Below, piece by piece: positions 55,902 through 64,000 of a stretch of 64,000 nucleotides of DNA (positions within the stretch are counted from its first letter, which is position 1; each line of letters starts with the position of its first letter). The notes beneath the pieces are model-generated. The model searched no databases, was not told where the DNA came from, and saw only the letters and a list, made by a program, of their open reading frames with translations. The stretch is taken from positions 5,760,758-5,824,757 of the forward strand of contig CM065694.1 in NCBI GenBank assembly GCA_017654935.2, read 5' to 3'. A program made the position numbers and the translations under genes. The DNA comes from Phymorhynchus buccinoides. Lineage: Eukaryota > Mollusca > Gastropoda > Neogastropoda > Raphitomidae.

Positions 55902-58718
55902 CTGAAACAACCGCAAGCAAAAAGTGTTGTACTTCTTTTTTTCTTTCAATGTACTTTAAAATCAGATTAGTTTTCATAATGACAGAAGAAATGATGATTT
56001 GCACATGTACTCCTCCACCACCACCCACCACCAGCATATTACTGATTTTTTACCCCCCAACAAAATATTTAAAAAATCATTTATTTCACACAAAAAAACC
56101 ATATTGCAACAACACTAACAAACTAAAAATCAAATGAAGATGCATGCCACAAAAACCAGAGCGTTGGCTCTGATGAAGACTTTCTCAAGGTATGATCATT
56201 CCATTGCCAGTCTGTTGTTTCCGACTATGACTGCCAGACAGCAGTCTGTTGTTTCCGACTATGACTGCCAGACAGCAGTCTGTTGTTTCCGACTATGACT
56301 GCCAGACAGCAGTCTGTTGTTTCCGACTATGACTGCCAGACAGCAGTCTGTTGTTTCCGACTATGACTGCCAGACAGCAGTCTGTTGTTTCCGACTATGA
56401 CTGCCAGACAGCAGTCTGTTGTTTCCGACTATGACTGCCAGACAGCAGTCTGTTGTTTCCGACTATGACTGCCAGACAGCAGTCTGTTGTTTCCGACTAT
56501 GACTGCCAGACAGCAGTCTGTTGTTTCCGACTATGACTGCCAGACAGCAGTCTGTTGTTTCCGACTATGACTGCCAGACATTAGAGGGGACAGCTGCTAT
56601 TCTGGACGGCACGGCTAGAGCTTTTTTGCAGTGGAGATGCCTTGCCCAGGGTACATCAAACTATGGATCAATGAACCAAAAGGGCATTTGCCGTGCGTGG
56701 GCGACCTTGAATTTCAGATTTTCACTGAATTGAAATTTGAGAGGTCACTGCAACTACGGAAAAAAAACCATGCAGGCAATTTTGTGGTCTAGTCTACAGT
56801 ACAAACACCCGTGGCAAATGCCCTATTGTACAACTCTATAAATGAAAGAAAAAGACCTATAGATGCAATATGTATAACTCATGGGTGCAACTTATCCTGG
56901 TATACAAGGACTTCCTGTTTTTGAATTTTACCACAAAAGGAATTTCCTTTGTTTTTAAATTTGTTAAACAAGATCTTTGTGTGTCTACTGTATTTTTCAA
57001 ACCCTTTGAAATAAGCATCTGTATACATTGTGAAAAAAGCAAACTAAAATACCTTCATAAATCAATTTTTTTCCTCAGCTGCAGGGGGACATTACCCCTA
57101 CCCCGGCCTTTCATTTTTTGGTGTACCGTCATTTTCTGACTATAAGGCGATATTTTTTTCTCCAATTTCGACCTATGTGCCCAATAAACAAGGGTGCCCT
57201 ATTAGTTAACAAAATCGTGAAAAGAGAGGCAACGATTGCCATACTCAGTAGTCTACTGTGAGTCACAACATTGAGAGTGGTAACGAGTCGCCGATACGAC
57301 GAATACTCACGTTAAAATGCTTCAAAATCCCTATTATCATCCGAGATACTGTCCAGCAGATGCCATAACCCTTCAATGGATGTAAAAAAGCATCGTTGTA
57401 GAGCTTAAAATGCCATAATTCTACCAGTTTTCGCAAACAAAAGTCCAAACACAACAACCGGAAGTCGCAAAAGTTCGATTATTTGAGAAGGGAGCCAACT
57501 CTCATTTATGACAGCAGTAATGGCGGTCGGTAAGCGTTTACAGGACGTGAACCGGCTTCAAACTTCGACTTTCTTTTGCGAGGTGCGTATAACCGTATAA
57601 ACGAGGGCGCCTTTAATTTTTTTTCTGATTTTTCTTGAAAATTGCCCTATTCGCCTTACACACAGCAGCGCCTAATGATCCGAAAAACACGGTAGTTGTA
57701 CCCATGATAACTGGACTGAGTGGGCCTTACCATGATGCGTGACTTGTCCACCACTTCTGTCAGAGACAGGGGGATGGCGGGTGGTGAAGCTGGTGCAGCC
57801 TCCACTGACTTGGGGGACTTCCTGCTCCCTCTACTCTTCCCACTGTTCAACAGCAAAATGTTCACAGTTTATTCTTTTAGTTCTGTGCGGCTTAAAAAAA
57901 AGCAACACTAGTAACAGTGGAACCTCCCTTATAAGACCTCCCATTATAAGACTCCCTCCCATATAAGACCTACTTCTCTGAGATATTGCCCTTCTTTGTA
58001 AGTATTAAAATTACATCCCTTATAAGACCCTTCCCGTATAAGACCTCATTTTGGATTATTTTTGAAGGTCTTATAAGGGAGGTTCCACGGTAGCAGCATT
58101 AGCACCGACACTAACATTACCTGCAGCAGCAGTTTCACTTTTCAATGTTACTAACACCCTCCCCCCAAAAAAAAAACCCCACATGCATCTGACAGTCTTT
58201 CTGGAAGACCAGCAAGAATAGGCAGCGCACACACATCTCAACATATTTATTCAGGGAAACAAGACAAGCATGATAAACACCACACAATTCATCTCCTGAA
58301 AACTAAGAATAAATATCAGACAACTACACGAAACATCAGCCTAGATAGGCTTAGCTTAAAAAGTGACGGCCAAAAATTAGTGACAATGTAAAGACAAACA
58401 ACAGGAGTGGCCCAATGCTCACACATGCACATATACTCTCTCTCTCTCTCTCTCTCACTCTCTCCTTCTCACATGCACATGATACATAATTCTTGAACTA
58501 ATCACACACACACACACACACACACACAAAGAAGCGTGGGGCACTTGCCTTCTATTAGCCTTAATAGAAAGACGCACGCACATAGAAAACCCAATCGTTG
58601 GTATTGGTATTGGCATTTCTTATCTTGTCAAAGAGATTTGTCTCTGTGAAATTTTGGCCGCTCCCATGCCGAGAGAATGTGACAGCTACTACAACGCCAC
58701 CAATTTTATTTTTTTAAT

Positions 58719-58766
<48 letters not shown>

Positions 58767-61700
58767 AAAAAGGGGGGGGGAGGGTAAAGGGGGGGGGGGG
58801 TCAATTTGGTTCAAATTAGGCAGCAGGAATCAGCTTGCTCGTATCGACTTCTCATTGCCACGGGTTGTTTTGCATACGTGCGTGTAAAACTAAAAGCACT
58901 ACAAGGGTCAACCTTGCTTTAAGTCTCCATCCGTCCCTTAAACCCCTTACCTCCCCCCCCCCATGTCCCCTCCACCCTCACCCCACCCTCACCTCACCAA
59001 CCCCACCCTACCCCCTTCCTTACTCCCTCCACACGCACCTGGCGGTCTTTCTGGACGATCTGCGAGACTGAATGGCGGACATCTCCCTCTCTTCCTGCTC
59101 CAGGACGGAGGGCAAAGCAATCTGCGTTGAGGGGGCCCCTCCCCCTGCCTCCCCTGGCACAGGGCTGGAGGTGGTGGGGGCAGGGTGGTGGGGGACCCCG
59201 CCTTCCTCCCGGCCAGACTCCCGGGTGGGCAGGCCAGAGTAGAAATGCTGGTCTGAGATCTGAAAGAAGAAAAATATGTTTAACGTCCACCGGTCTGAAA
59301 CATGACACATATGGGACATTAGTAGATATAATGATGGTGGGAACGATCCTGGAAGCAATGCCCAGAGGCAGTGCAACACCAGGAAAGTCCCACATTTTTA
59401 ACAATACAGATATTATTGTAAGAACTAAGAACAACAAATCGATGTTTATATAGCGCTTTCTATCGATCACAAAGCGCTTTTCAATCAGTATTTAAACATG
59501 CACACGCGCATGTGAATGCGTGCGTGCACACATACATTTTATCAAAGTGAAAAGCACAGATGCACTTACTGACACGCACATACACACACACACACTCAGT
59601 CTCTGTCTCTCTGATTCTTTCTCTCTTTCTCTCTCTCTCACCGAACATAATCTCTCCTACGCACACACATACACTTACACACATACAAGCACACGTACAC
59701 ACAACAAACATACATGCACGTGCTCGCATGCGCAGCCATGAGGGATAAGAGGGAGAAGATAATGAGCGCTTCTGGACACCCCACTGGGGATCACTCTAAT
59801 GGCTTATATTACTTCCCTTTGTCAAATAAGAAGCAATGTCTATTTCCGTTGCATGCCAGCAAGAGACAGAGAAAGAGAGAGCGAGTTTGGCAATGCTAAG
59901 AAACTGCCTCTAAATGAAACACTTGGTGTCAAGGGCTAAGAACCATGGCTTCACCTAAACAGCCCATTACACTTGCTTGGGAAAGAAGACAATAATATTG
60001 ACAGGGGAAAAAAATCAACAAAAGATAGCTTCTTCGTGTTGTTGTTGTTGTTGTCATACCCTGGCTTAAAAACTCCAGGGATCATCCCAACTAGAGTACC
60101 TCCAACAGCCGAAGCACTTGAACACTATAGTACAAATACACCAGCTAGGGATGAGAACATTATGTGTGTGACAGTTTCTGATTACCCCGCGACCTGGGCA
60201 GCCACACTCCGACTTTGGAGGATTTTGGATACTGATGACGTTATGCTCTAAAGACAATCCCCGCATAACTATGCAGAGGATAACAACATTTTCATGTAGC
60301 CTTGGTGTTCTAGCCTATGTCAATTGGTCTGACACAGCCTTAAGCCAAAGCGACTTCGTATTGTCGGATTATATGTCTTATTATTGATAGCAATGGTGCT
60401 CGCCTGAGGCAGTGATGTCTTGAAGGGGTTAAACAGGGTGTTGGAGGCAGAGATAAAAGGGGCAGAAAGTTTTGTGATTCTAGCGTAATACGTTACCAGG
60501 TCTTTGAGAGGCGAACCGTTGATAATGAAATCCATGTCATCGTGCAGCTCTAGAATTCTGAAAAACGAAGGAAAAAACAAAACAAACAAAAAAACAGTAT
60601 GTTATCAGAAGACAAGACCTGTGGCTAATATTCATTGGCTATTGAGCTGTTGATTAAGAGAGAGCAAACCAGTATTTAAATGTAAAGGGGGAAAAAAACA
60701 AAGAAAGAATGAAAGAGAGAAAGAAAGAAAGAAAAGGAACGAACAAACAAAAGAGGAAGGAAGAAAGCCTATGTAACACAAAAACATTCAACAAAGTTGT
60801 ACTTTCGACAACCTCCTCATGTTAACGACCCTCAATCTCAAAGTCTGCTTCTTTCGGGTTTATTAAAATACTCCTAGGCTGATCCTAACCCTATCTCATT
60901 CCTAAGAATGGCAGAATGTTGCTTAATTCTCAGTAAAAGCTTTCAATGCGAAAATTTTAGTGGGGTGGTTGGGGGTGCATAAAGTACTTCTTCTTCTTCT
61001 TCTGCATTCCCAGGCCATATGGCCATAATGGGTAAGGTATGTATGTGTCCGGTTTTCAGTTTTCACTGGTCTCCCCGCTGTGTACAGCAGACACATTCTG
61101 ATTTCGGAGCTCAAAGGAGAAAAAATATTTGGAAGATTTTTCTGAAAAAGAATGGGCCCAATAAGTCAGAAAGATAGATGATAGAAAGCAAAGGACAAAG
61201 AATCAGGTGTGCCTCAGGGGACTGTCCTTGGCCCCATCCTATTTTTGTGCTACATACTGGGGGGTCTTTTGTAAAAATAGTTTCCCCATGTTCTGGAAGT
61301 TCTGTGCTTGCAACTTCCTCTAATCTGCCACTCTCTTTGACTCTGCCTTTTCCCTTTGCTTTCTATCATCTACTATTTTTCTGACTTATTGGCCCAAACA
61401 AACAAATCTTTCACATTTTTCTCCTTTGAGCTCCTCCGAAATCGGAATGTATCGGCTGTACGCAGAAGGGAGACCAGTGAAAACTCAAAGCCGGACACAT
61501 ACGTACCTTATCCATTATGGCCATATGGCCTGGGAGCGCAGAAGAAGAAATCTTGAACCAGGTTCTGGTTCAATCTTGATAAGGTTCATAAAGGTCGTCC
61601 TGCTTTATGTTATAGGGTTTTTTCGAATTTGTTAACAGCACCTGTACAACCATTTTTTTAATAGCACATGTACAACAACTTTGTTAACTATTAATTCGCA

Positions 61701-62912
61701 GTGTATTCCATATGCTTTTCTTCCTCTCCTGCTCTCTTTCGCTCTCTCTTCTTCTCTCTTTCTTTACCCTTTTCTCTCTTTCACGTTTTTTTCTTCCCAT
61801 CTTTCTTTTCCCTTTTGTCCTCTTTATTACTTAGGTTTGTGTGGATGTGTGTCTGGATATGTATGTGTAATATTGGGTGTGAGTGTATATTAAGAAAAAC
61901 AAAACAAAGCAACCTTCTTTATACTTGTTATTAATAAGAAAAAAGGCAAAACAAACTTTTTTCTCTTTTCTTGTTTTGTTTTATTCATCTTTATTTACAA
62001 AGTAATCACTGTTTATTATTCATGAATGTTGAATCATACATATACAGACAAACCCCTATTTTACGACCCTCTGTCAAGCGACCACCTCTCATTTGAGACC
62101 GGATTTGTTGGCACGGATGCATTTTACTATGTAAACGACCTCTCTTAAACGACTTCCTCTAAAACGTGACTTACGACCGCCATTTTGTTGGTTTTTACGA
62201 CCGTTGTTGTCGTCTGCATAGACTTCGAGCAAAGGGAAACAACCACGGTCAAGGGCCTGAAAGCGGAGTCGCTTCCCTTGTTGTAGAAAAGATGGCGGAA
62301 AGCGTAGGAAAAGCACGAAAACCACTGACTTTGAAAAAGAAAACCACTGACTATGGACGAGAGTGGAGGTGATTAACAGAAGTCGGCGAAGTGAAACTGT
62401 AATACATCGATTGCACAATCCTATGGAGTTGGAAAGACCCAAATCCAGTTTTAATATGTCATTGTATGTGTGCATGAAGAAGAGAGTATGAACTGTGCTG
62501 AACTTTTTCTTTCTACGGCTGCCAGTGCAAACCTCCGTCATACGACCCCTCCAATTTACGACCGATTTTTCCGGACATTTTGGAAGTCTTAAAATAGAGG
62601 TTTGTCTGTAATAAGAAAAAAGGCAAGACAAACTTTTTTTTATCTTTTTTGTTTTGTTTTCTTTTATTCATCTTTATTTACAAAGTAATCACTGTTCATT
62701 ATTCATGAATGTTGACATATATATGAATATTATTGTAAATGTGCGAAGAAGGAATAGAATGTTTACTACCAAGAAGAAGAAGAAGAAGAAAGGAGAACCC
62801 ACCTGCTAGCTGCAGCAGCGTTGGCCATGGCCAACTGATGCATTTTGCTCAGTTTGTAGCTGTACTTCTTTCTGTTCTTCTCCAGCTCCTTCAGCTTCAT
62901 TTGATCATGGAC
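55836..62912 (-). CDS. Gene 3: C-terminal part of an unrecognised coiled-coil/disordered protein (5 exons, partial)
   Basis: Exons, in order of reading: 62912-62803, 60557-60497, 59259-59039, 57842-57731 and 55901-55836. All have GT-AG borders on the minus strand and the phases fit throughout. The product is about 189 residues of a longer protein. It begins VHDQMKLKELEKNRKKYSYK, a basic probable coiled coil, then ILELHDDMDFIINGSPLKDL. A Gly/Pro-rich disordered stretch (about 57-110), a basic Ser/Arg/Lys region (IQSRRSSRKTA, GKSRGSRKSPK) and AIPLSLTEVVDKSRIM follow. It ends EAKCLSTLWTNYLKDTPTVK plus T and TAG. The 5' end lies beyond the right edge. I do not recognise the family. Extra exons between those listed cannot be excluded. 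It converges on gene 2. Confidence 0.75.
56204..56580. repeat. 34-bp minisatellite, 11 units
   Basis: CAGTCTGTTGTTTCCGACTA plus TGACTGCCAGACAG repeats with an exact 34-base period and almost no variation, so it is young or well homogenised. Each unit has the short inverted repeat CTGTTG/CAGACAG. It is in the last intron of gene 3. Confidence 0.96.
56870..57120. repeat. Dispersed repeat family M, copy 2
   Basis: Same order of conserved blocks as 4015-4270. Confidence 0.82.
57123..57696. mobile_element. MITE family H, longest copy
   Basis: TACCGTCATTTTCTGACTAT and CGCCTAATGATCCGAAAAAC, then ACGGTA, are the ends. The 575-bp interior differs from the short copies and has GTAATGGCGGTCGGTAAGCG. 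It may keep the 5' end of an autonomous relative. Confidence 0.75.
57731..57842 (-). CDS. Gene 3 coding exon (fourth in window)
   Basis: The acceptor is GCTGTTGAACAG and the donor CATG|GTAAGG. It encodes GKSRGSRKSPKSVEAAPASP and IPLSLTEVVDKSRIM. The first base completes a Ser codon begun in the previous exon. Confidence 0.8.
57915..58090. mobile_element. MITE family F, short copy
   Basis: CAGTGGAACCTCCC and GGAGGTTCCACGG ends, about 176 bp, next to the exon at 57842. Confidence 0.88.
58100..58600. other. Gene 3 intron DNA with short CT and CA runs
   Basis: Short CT (58436-58456) and CA (58504-58528) runs; otherwise nothing recognised. Confidence 0.5.
58605..58935 (-). mobile_element. tRNA-derived SINE, copy 3, with an inserted poly-G tract
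   Basis: GAAATTTTGGCCGCTCCCAT, CGACTTCTCATTGCCACGGG and AACCTTGCTTTAAGTCTCCA match the body of the copy at 815-1215. A poly-G run of about 45 bases (58720-58765), then mixed G-rich DNA, expands the C-rich part of the SINE. Confidence 0.75.
59039..59259 (-). CDS. Gene 3 coding exon (third in window)
   Basis: The acceptor is TCTTCTTTCAG and the donor GCCAG|GTGCGT. It encodes ISDQHFYSGLPTRESGREEG, a Pro/Gly/Thr-rich stretch, then LPSVLEQEEREMSAIQSRRS and SRKTA. The exon is GC-rich against its AT-rich surroundings. Confidence 0.85.
59262..59410 (-). repeat. Dispersed family B, single copy at a splice acceptor
   Basis: The reverse complements of family B core sequences (GACACATATGGGACATTAGT, GGAAGCAATGCCCAGAGGCA) run up to the pyrimidine tract of the adjacent exon, so the branch-point region is probably repeat-derived. 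Confidence 0.8.
59440..59960. repeat. LINE-like tail and CA/CT microsatellite debris
   Basis: TAGCGCTTTCTATCGATCAC and AAAGCGCTTTTCAATCA match the tail at 44730-44762 (inverted). CA and CT repeats follow to about 59715. Confidence 0.6.
60035..60345 (+). mobile_element. Family E retroposon, long form
   Basis: TTGTTGTTGTTGTTGTCATA, the E core, then TAAAGACAATCCCCGCATAA and CAATTGGTCTGACACAGCCT, the same extended layout as 30840-31125. Confidence 0.87.
60497..60557 (-). CDS. Gene 3 coding exon (second in window)
   Basis: This small exon is 61 bases. The acceptor is TTCGTTTTTCAG and the donor GACCTG|GTAACG. It encodes ILELHDDMDFIINGSPLKDL. Phase matches both neighbours exactly, which supports an exon this short. 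Confidence 0.78.
60983..61200 (+). mobile_element. Family D retroposon, truncated
   Basis: TTCTTCTTCTTCTTCTGCAT, GGCCATATGGCCATAATGGG and TTCGGAGCTCAAAGG. It stops in AGCAAAGGACAAAG, before the usual 3' end. Confidence 0.82.
61201..61257 (+). pseudogene. 57-base sliver of LINE reverse transcriptase
   Basis: It reads SGVPQGTVLGPILFLCYI in one frame, the conserved reverse-transcriptase block before the catalytic YxDD. It is sandwiched between two oppositely oriented family D elements. Confidence 0.8.
61258..61548 (-). mobile_element. Family D retroposon
   Basis: TGGGGGGTCTTTTGTAAAAA to GGCCATATGGCC and GCAGAAGAAGAAA, inverted relative to the copy at 60983. Confidence 0.85.
61928..62040. repeat. 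Left copy of a direct duplication around a pogo-like element
   Basis: TAATAAGAAAAAAGGCAAAA, ATTCATCTTTATTTACAAAG and AATCACTGTTTATTATTCAT recur at 62609-62720 with few changes. Confidence 0.9.
62045..62608. mobile_element. pogo-like non-autonomous DNA transposon, 564 bp
   Basis: TA-flanked ends CAGACAAACCCCTATTTTAC and ATAGAGGTTTGTCTG with subterminal TTACGACC repeats. The interior frame from ATGGCGGAAAGC reads MAESVGKARKPLTLKKKTTD, resembling the start of pogo/Tigger transposases (K.RK.LTL..K). The remainder is deleted. Confidence 0.8.
62609..62722. repeat. Right copy of the direct duplication
   Basis: It matches 61928-62040, differing by a few substitutions and poly-T length. Confidence 0.9.
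62803..62912 (-). CDS. Gene 3 coding exon (first in window)
   Basis: The acceptor is TTGAAATGTAG and the donor GCTAGCAG|GTGGGT. It encodes VHDQMKLKELEKNRKKYSYK and LSKMHQLAMANAAAAS, basic and helical. Upstream exons lie beyond the window. Confidence 0.83.
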
Positions 62913-62994
62913 CTACATTTCAAGAACAAATAAACAAACACAAAGGGATTTGAATTCACACTCCAGCAGTTTAACCTCTTCAGTGCCGACGACG

Positions 62995-63052
62995 TATATA
63001 TATATATATATATATATTTATATTTGTGTTATATATATATATATATATATAT
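62995..63052. repeat. (TA)n microsatellite
   Basis: ATATATATAT with a short TTTATATTTGTGTT interruption. Confidence 0.95.
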
Positions 63053-63059
63053 TTATGTC

Positions 63060-64000
63060 ATCATGCAGGGTTCCCGTTATCCTGACTCATAATCCCCTCA
63101 ACCCTCCCCTGGGCCGATGGCTTAGGGATAGCCATCATCTGATCCAGAGCAGCAGCAAAATGAAGAAGGCCACCCCTGACGCGCCCCTAGTCGGACACAG
63201 AAAATGCCGATCACTCAGGGACATGCTGATGCCCTCAGCCCTCCCTGCCCCATGCAGCGACCAGGAGCCGGGCTGCCGGAGGTGCAGCAAAAAGTGTATT
63301 ACCTGCAGGGAGCACCTGGTGGAGACAGCCCGCTTCCACAGCTCACACACACAGGAGACGTTCACAATCAGAGATGCTGTGTCCGGCGACACAGACAATG
63401 TGATTTATTTGCTATTCTGCAGCCAGTGCCCTCATTCGCAATATGTGGGAGAAACAAAAAACAGTCTAAAAGTGAGACTAGCGTTACATCGATCACACAT
63501 AGGGAAAAACACAGGAACGCTGGTCACCAGGCACTTCAACCAGCCTGGACACAGCCTGTCCAATGTGAGGTGCCTGGTGATCGAAAAAGTCCATAAGAAT
63601 GACCTCAACCACAGAATCAGGCGGGAGAAAATGTGGATCGAGAAACTAAAAACCCTCACCCCCCTGGGCTTGAACACCCTGGATGGCTGAGAGGGTGATG
63701 CACTGCATGCTAACTCTACTGCTCTGGTATACCACAGTACTCCTTAGGCTCCATGCAGCCGCCTCGCCCCGGCCCTCGCCCTCCGCCCCCTGTGGTTCTC
63801 TCACCCCCTCTATTTCTCGTTCTTTCTCTCCCTTGCTCTCCCTCCTTTTTTCTCTCTCTCTCCTCGCCCCGTCCTCTCTCCTTCTACGCGTGCAATTGTA
63901 CTCCCCCTTTAGAGAACACCTTTTAATCATTATCACCTGTTTCACCTGGTCATTATATACTATTTTGTATTACTTTACAGCCATTTATATTTTACCATTG
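63060..64000 (+). mobile_element. Penelope-like element: C-terminal region with GIY-YIG endonuclease, plus 3' UTR
   Basis: The frame is open from about 63066 to the stop near 63690. It has VILTHNPLNPPLGRWLRD, KKATPDAPLVGHRKCRSLRD, a Cys cluster (GCRRCSKKCITC), then NVIYLLFCSQCPHSQYVGET, the GIY-YIG core with the CxxC insertion typical of Penelope-like elements. It continues with RLALHRSHIGKN, FNQPGHSLSNV and WIEKLKTLTPLGLNTLDG. The reverse-transcriptase part is missing, so the copy is 5'-truncated, but this portion has no stops or frameshifts. The rest of the window is its likely 3' UTR. Confidence 0.85.

Noticed and set aside
62089..62631. 180-codon minus-strand frame
   Set aside because: It covers the whole pogo-like element, including both ends, and continues outside it, so it is chance openness. 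The plus-strand fragment starting MAESVGKARKP is the better transposase candidate.

Overview
This window is nuclear DNA from an animal. Genes are spread over many small exons separated by kilobase introns, and introns and intergenic DNA are packed with MITEs, SINE-like elements, LINE and Penelope remnants and very long CT and CA microsatellites. The repeat style (tRNA-headed SINEs, hAT, pogo-like and piggyBac-like MITEs, GA/CT arrays of hundreds of bases) suggests a marine invertebrate, most likely a gastropod mollusc. That placement is an inference.

Three protein-coding genes can be supported. (1) At the left edge, on the minus strand, the first two coding exons of an unrecognised charged, coiled-coil-like protein (ATG at 2611; exons 2386-2611 and 617-763) run off the left end. 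(2) The central gene, plus strand, 13604-46793, has 15 coding exons whose splice phases all agree and give an 859-residue protein. Its order is an acidic, Ser-rich N-terminus, a C-x2-C/C-x2-C zinc ribbon, a von Willebrand factor A (vWA) domain with a complete MIDAS, and then segments resembling the Sec23/Sec24 beta-sandwich and helical regions. It belongs with the vWA/Sec23-24-like proteins that are often annotated in invertebrates as 'circularly permutated Ras protein 1-like'; I see no GTPase motifs in it. (3) At the right, on the minus strand, five C-terminal exons of an unrecognised coiled-coil/low-complexity protein (62912 down to a stop at 55836-55838) come from a gene that starts beyond the right edge. 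Genes 2 and 3 converge.

The most unusual feature is a recurring architecture. At least six exon edges in the three genes have been caught up in local tandem duplication, so real splice donors, splice acceptors or a stop codon sit at one end of an array of copies of themselves. These are gene 1 exon 2 donor (1-670), gene 2 exon 4 acceptor (18605-19040), exon 5 donor (21012-22030), exon 6 donor (22966-23760), exon 8 acceptor (27590-28526), and gene 3 terminal exon and stop (55020-55880). In the exon 4 case the unit fuses a MITE end to the exon start through a short shared sequence.

Layout: 1-2611 gene 1 start; 2640-13250 repeats (a roughly 236-bp tandem family, LINE debris, a 28-bp minisatellite, CT arrays); 13290-13603 probable promoter and 5' leader of gene 2; 13604-46793 gene 2 with its repeat-rich introns; 46794-55020 probable 3' UTR, MITEs, a 27-bp minisatellite and intergenic DNA; 55020-62912 gene 3; 62950-64000 the 3' part of a Penelope-like element. 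Nested insertions give a relative chronology and target-site duplications that show which repeats are retroposons and which are DNA transposons.
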